Assembly (NCBI RefSeq): GCF_030813435.1
Contig: NZ_JAUSUG010000007.1
Span: forward strand, 62,001 to 126,000
Direction: 5' to 3'
Length of the DNA stretch: 64,000 nt
From: Evansella vedderi
Lineage (GTDB): Bacteria; Bacillota; Bacilli; Bacillales; Salisediminibacteriaceae
Part shown: piece by piece, positions 63,561 to 64,000 of the stretch
How the letters are laid out: the number at the start of each line of letters is the position of its first letter
Numbering within the stretch: the first letter of the stretch is position 1
Program-made: the position numbers and the translations under genes
Notes under the pieces: model-generated
What the model was told of the DNA's origin: nothing
Seen by the model: the letters and a program-made list of their open reading frames with translations, nothing else
Database searches by the model: none

Positions 63561-63610
63561 AAAAGTGCCTGTTCCCTTGGGTTAAATCTCTTGAGTACAG
63601 GCACTTTTTT
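63561..63610 (+). terminator. Rho-independent terminator after the Cys-rich gene
   Basis: AAAAGTGCCTGT and ACAGGCACTTTT form a 12-bp stem with a long loop, then TT and ATAA. Confidence 0.85.
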
Positions 63611-63700
63611 ATAACTACGAACAAAAGCGCAAACGCCTTGCTCACGAGGGACAACTTCAGTAACTCATCCACAAGAATAAAAATATTACTTACTAAAGCA

Positions 63701-63816
63701 AAAAAAAGACGCCACGGAGGACGTCTTTTGGTACTATTGCGGCGAGAGACAACACTCCACATTGTGCTTACCTAAAAAGGCCAGTCAATCTCGTCTTACG
63801 CAAATTAGCTCATCGC
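63701..63816 (-). ncRNA. Candidate small RNA with its own promoter and terminator
   Basis: On the minus strand a -35-like TTTCCA (63851-63846) and -10 TATACT (63828-63823), 17 bp apart, precede about 115 nt. The transcript would end in a strong terminator: AAAAGACG, 10-nt loop, CGTCTTTT plus more T (63729-63701). The inside has GC-rich patches (GTGTTGTCTCTCGCCGC) unusual for the local base composition and no convincing reading frame. I could not match it to a known RNA family. Confidence 0.5.
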
Positions 63817-64000
63817 TAAATTAGTATAACATTGTATAAGGGATATGGAAAGTTGAAAAAAATGTAAAATTATTTCTTTGAAGGATACGAACAGTAAATA
63901 GAACAAAAGAACCAGAATTATTCTCAAATGGAATTGACCTTGGAATCGAGTTAATCTTGGGGCTTCAAAAATTACAGTAGTAGGCCATACAACGATAGAG

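Noticed and set aside
63550-63762. Minus-strand frame of 70 codons
   Set aside because: It spans two terminator hairpins and part of the candidate sRNA, and lacks a ribosome binding site.

Overview
The window reads as a chromosomal segment of a low-GC, endospore-forming Bacillaceae bacterium. Evidence: strong AGGAGG-type ribosome binding sites, GTG/TTG starts, sigma-A type promoters, a Bacillus-type SRP RNA with an Alu domain, and sporulation genes (an alpha/beta-type SASP, a SpoIIP-like protein, a SqhC-like cyclase, spore-type LysM/GH18 and YkuD proteins). I cannot name the genus. I found no tRNA, rRNA, CRISPR array, transposase or prophage.

Layout. 1-5742: a dipeptide/oligopeptide ABC transporter operon (minus strand, running off the left edge) with its binding protein divergent. 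6224-8333: thiC under a TPP riboswitch with an attenuator. 8421-17487: housekeeping and envelope genes (LysM lipoprotein, RNase HI-like protein, KinB-like kinase, BmrA-like exporter, YdeI-like protein, aldo/keto reductase), two tiny genes and a DUF2071 pseudogene. 17653-28526: three genes with an in-frame UGA exactly at a redox-active position: a peroxiredoxin, a PrdB-like reductase subunit and a FrnE/DsbA-like oxidoreductase. Each has a hairpin just after the UGA. Between them lie two LLM flavin oxidoreductases, an SRP RNA gene, PepA, an SDR and an alpha/beta hydrolase. 28947-41398: DUF421 protein, frameshifted ClC channel, VanY, L,D-transpeptidase, LysM-GH18, SqhC-like cyclase, M42 peptidase, SpoIIP-like protein, YkuI-like EAL protein, SASP. 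41506-48128: an SLC13/TrkA-C transporter and a complete trehalose operon (treP, treA, treR, EIIA) with two TreR operators. 49197-57212: a second peptide ABC operon bracketed by two M20 peptidases. 57252-62982: NMO-like enzyme, then a TetR regulator divergent from an MMPL transporter translationally coupled to a heptad-repeat surface protein. 63290 to the end: a Cys-rich zinc-ribbon-like protein and a candidate minus-strand sRNA.

The main discovery is the selenoprotein group. The UGAs replace the peroxidatic Cys of a peroxiredoxin, the first Cys of the CxxC in a DsbA/FrnE fold, and the UxxC of a stand-alone PrdB-like protein with no PrdA beside it. The peroxiredoxin and PrdB-like genes are 43 bp apart and probably form one operon. 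A conventional gene caller would split all three or call them broken. Other points of note: an SRP RNA gene with a base change in its most conserved loop and no dnaX neighbour; a SqhC-like cyclase whose DxDD motif reads DVDC; and two families of dispersed hairpin repeats that sit mostly between convergent genes.
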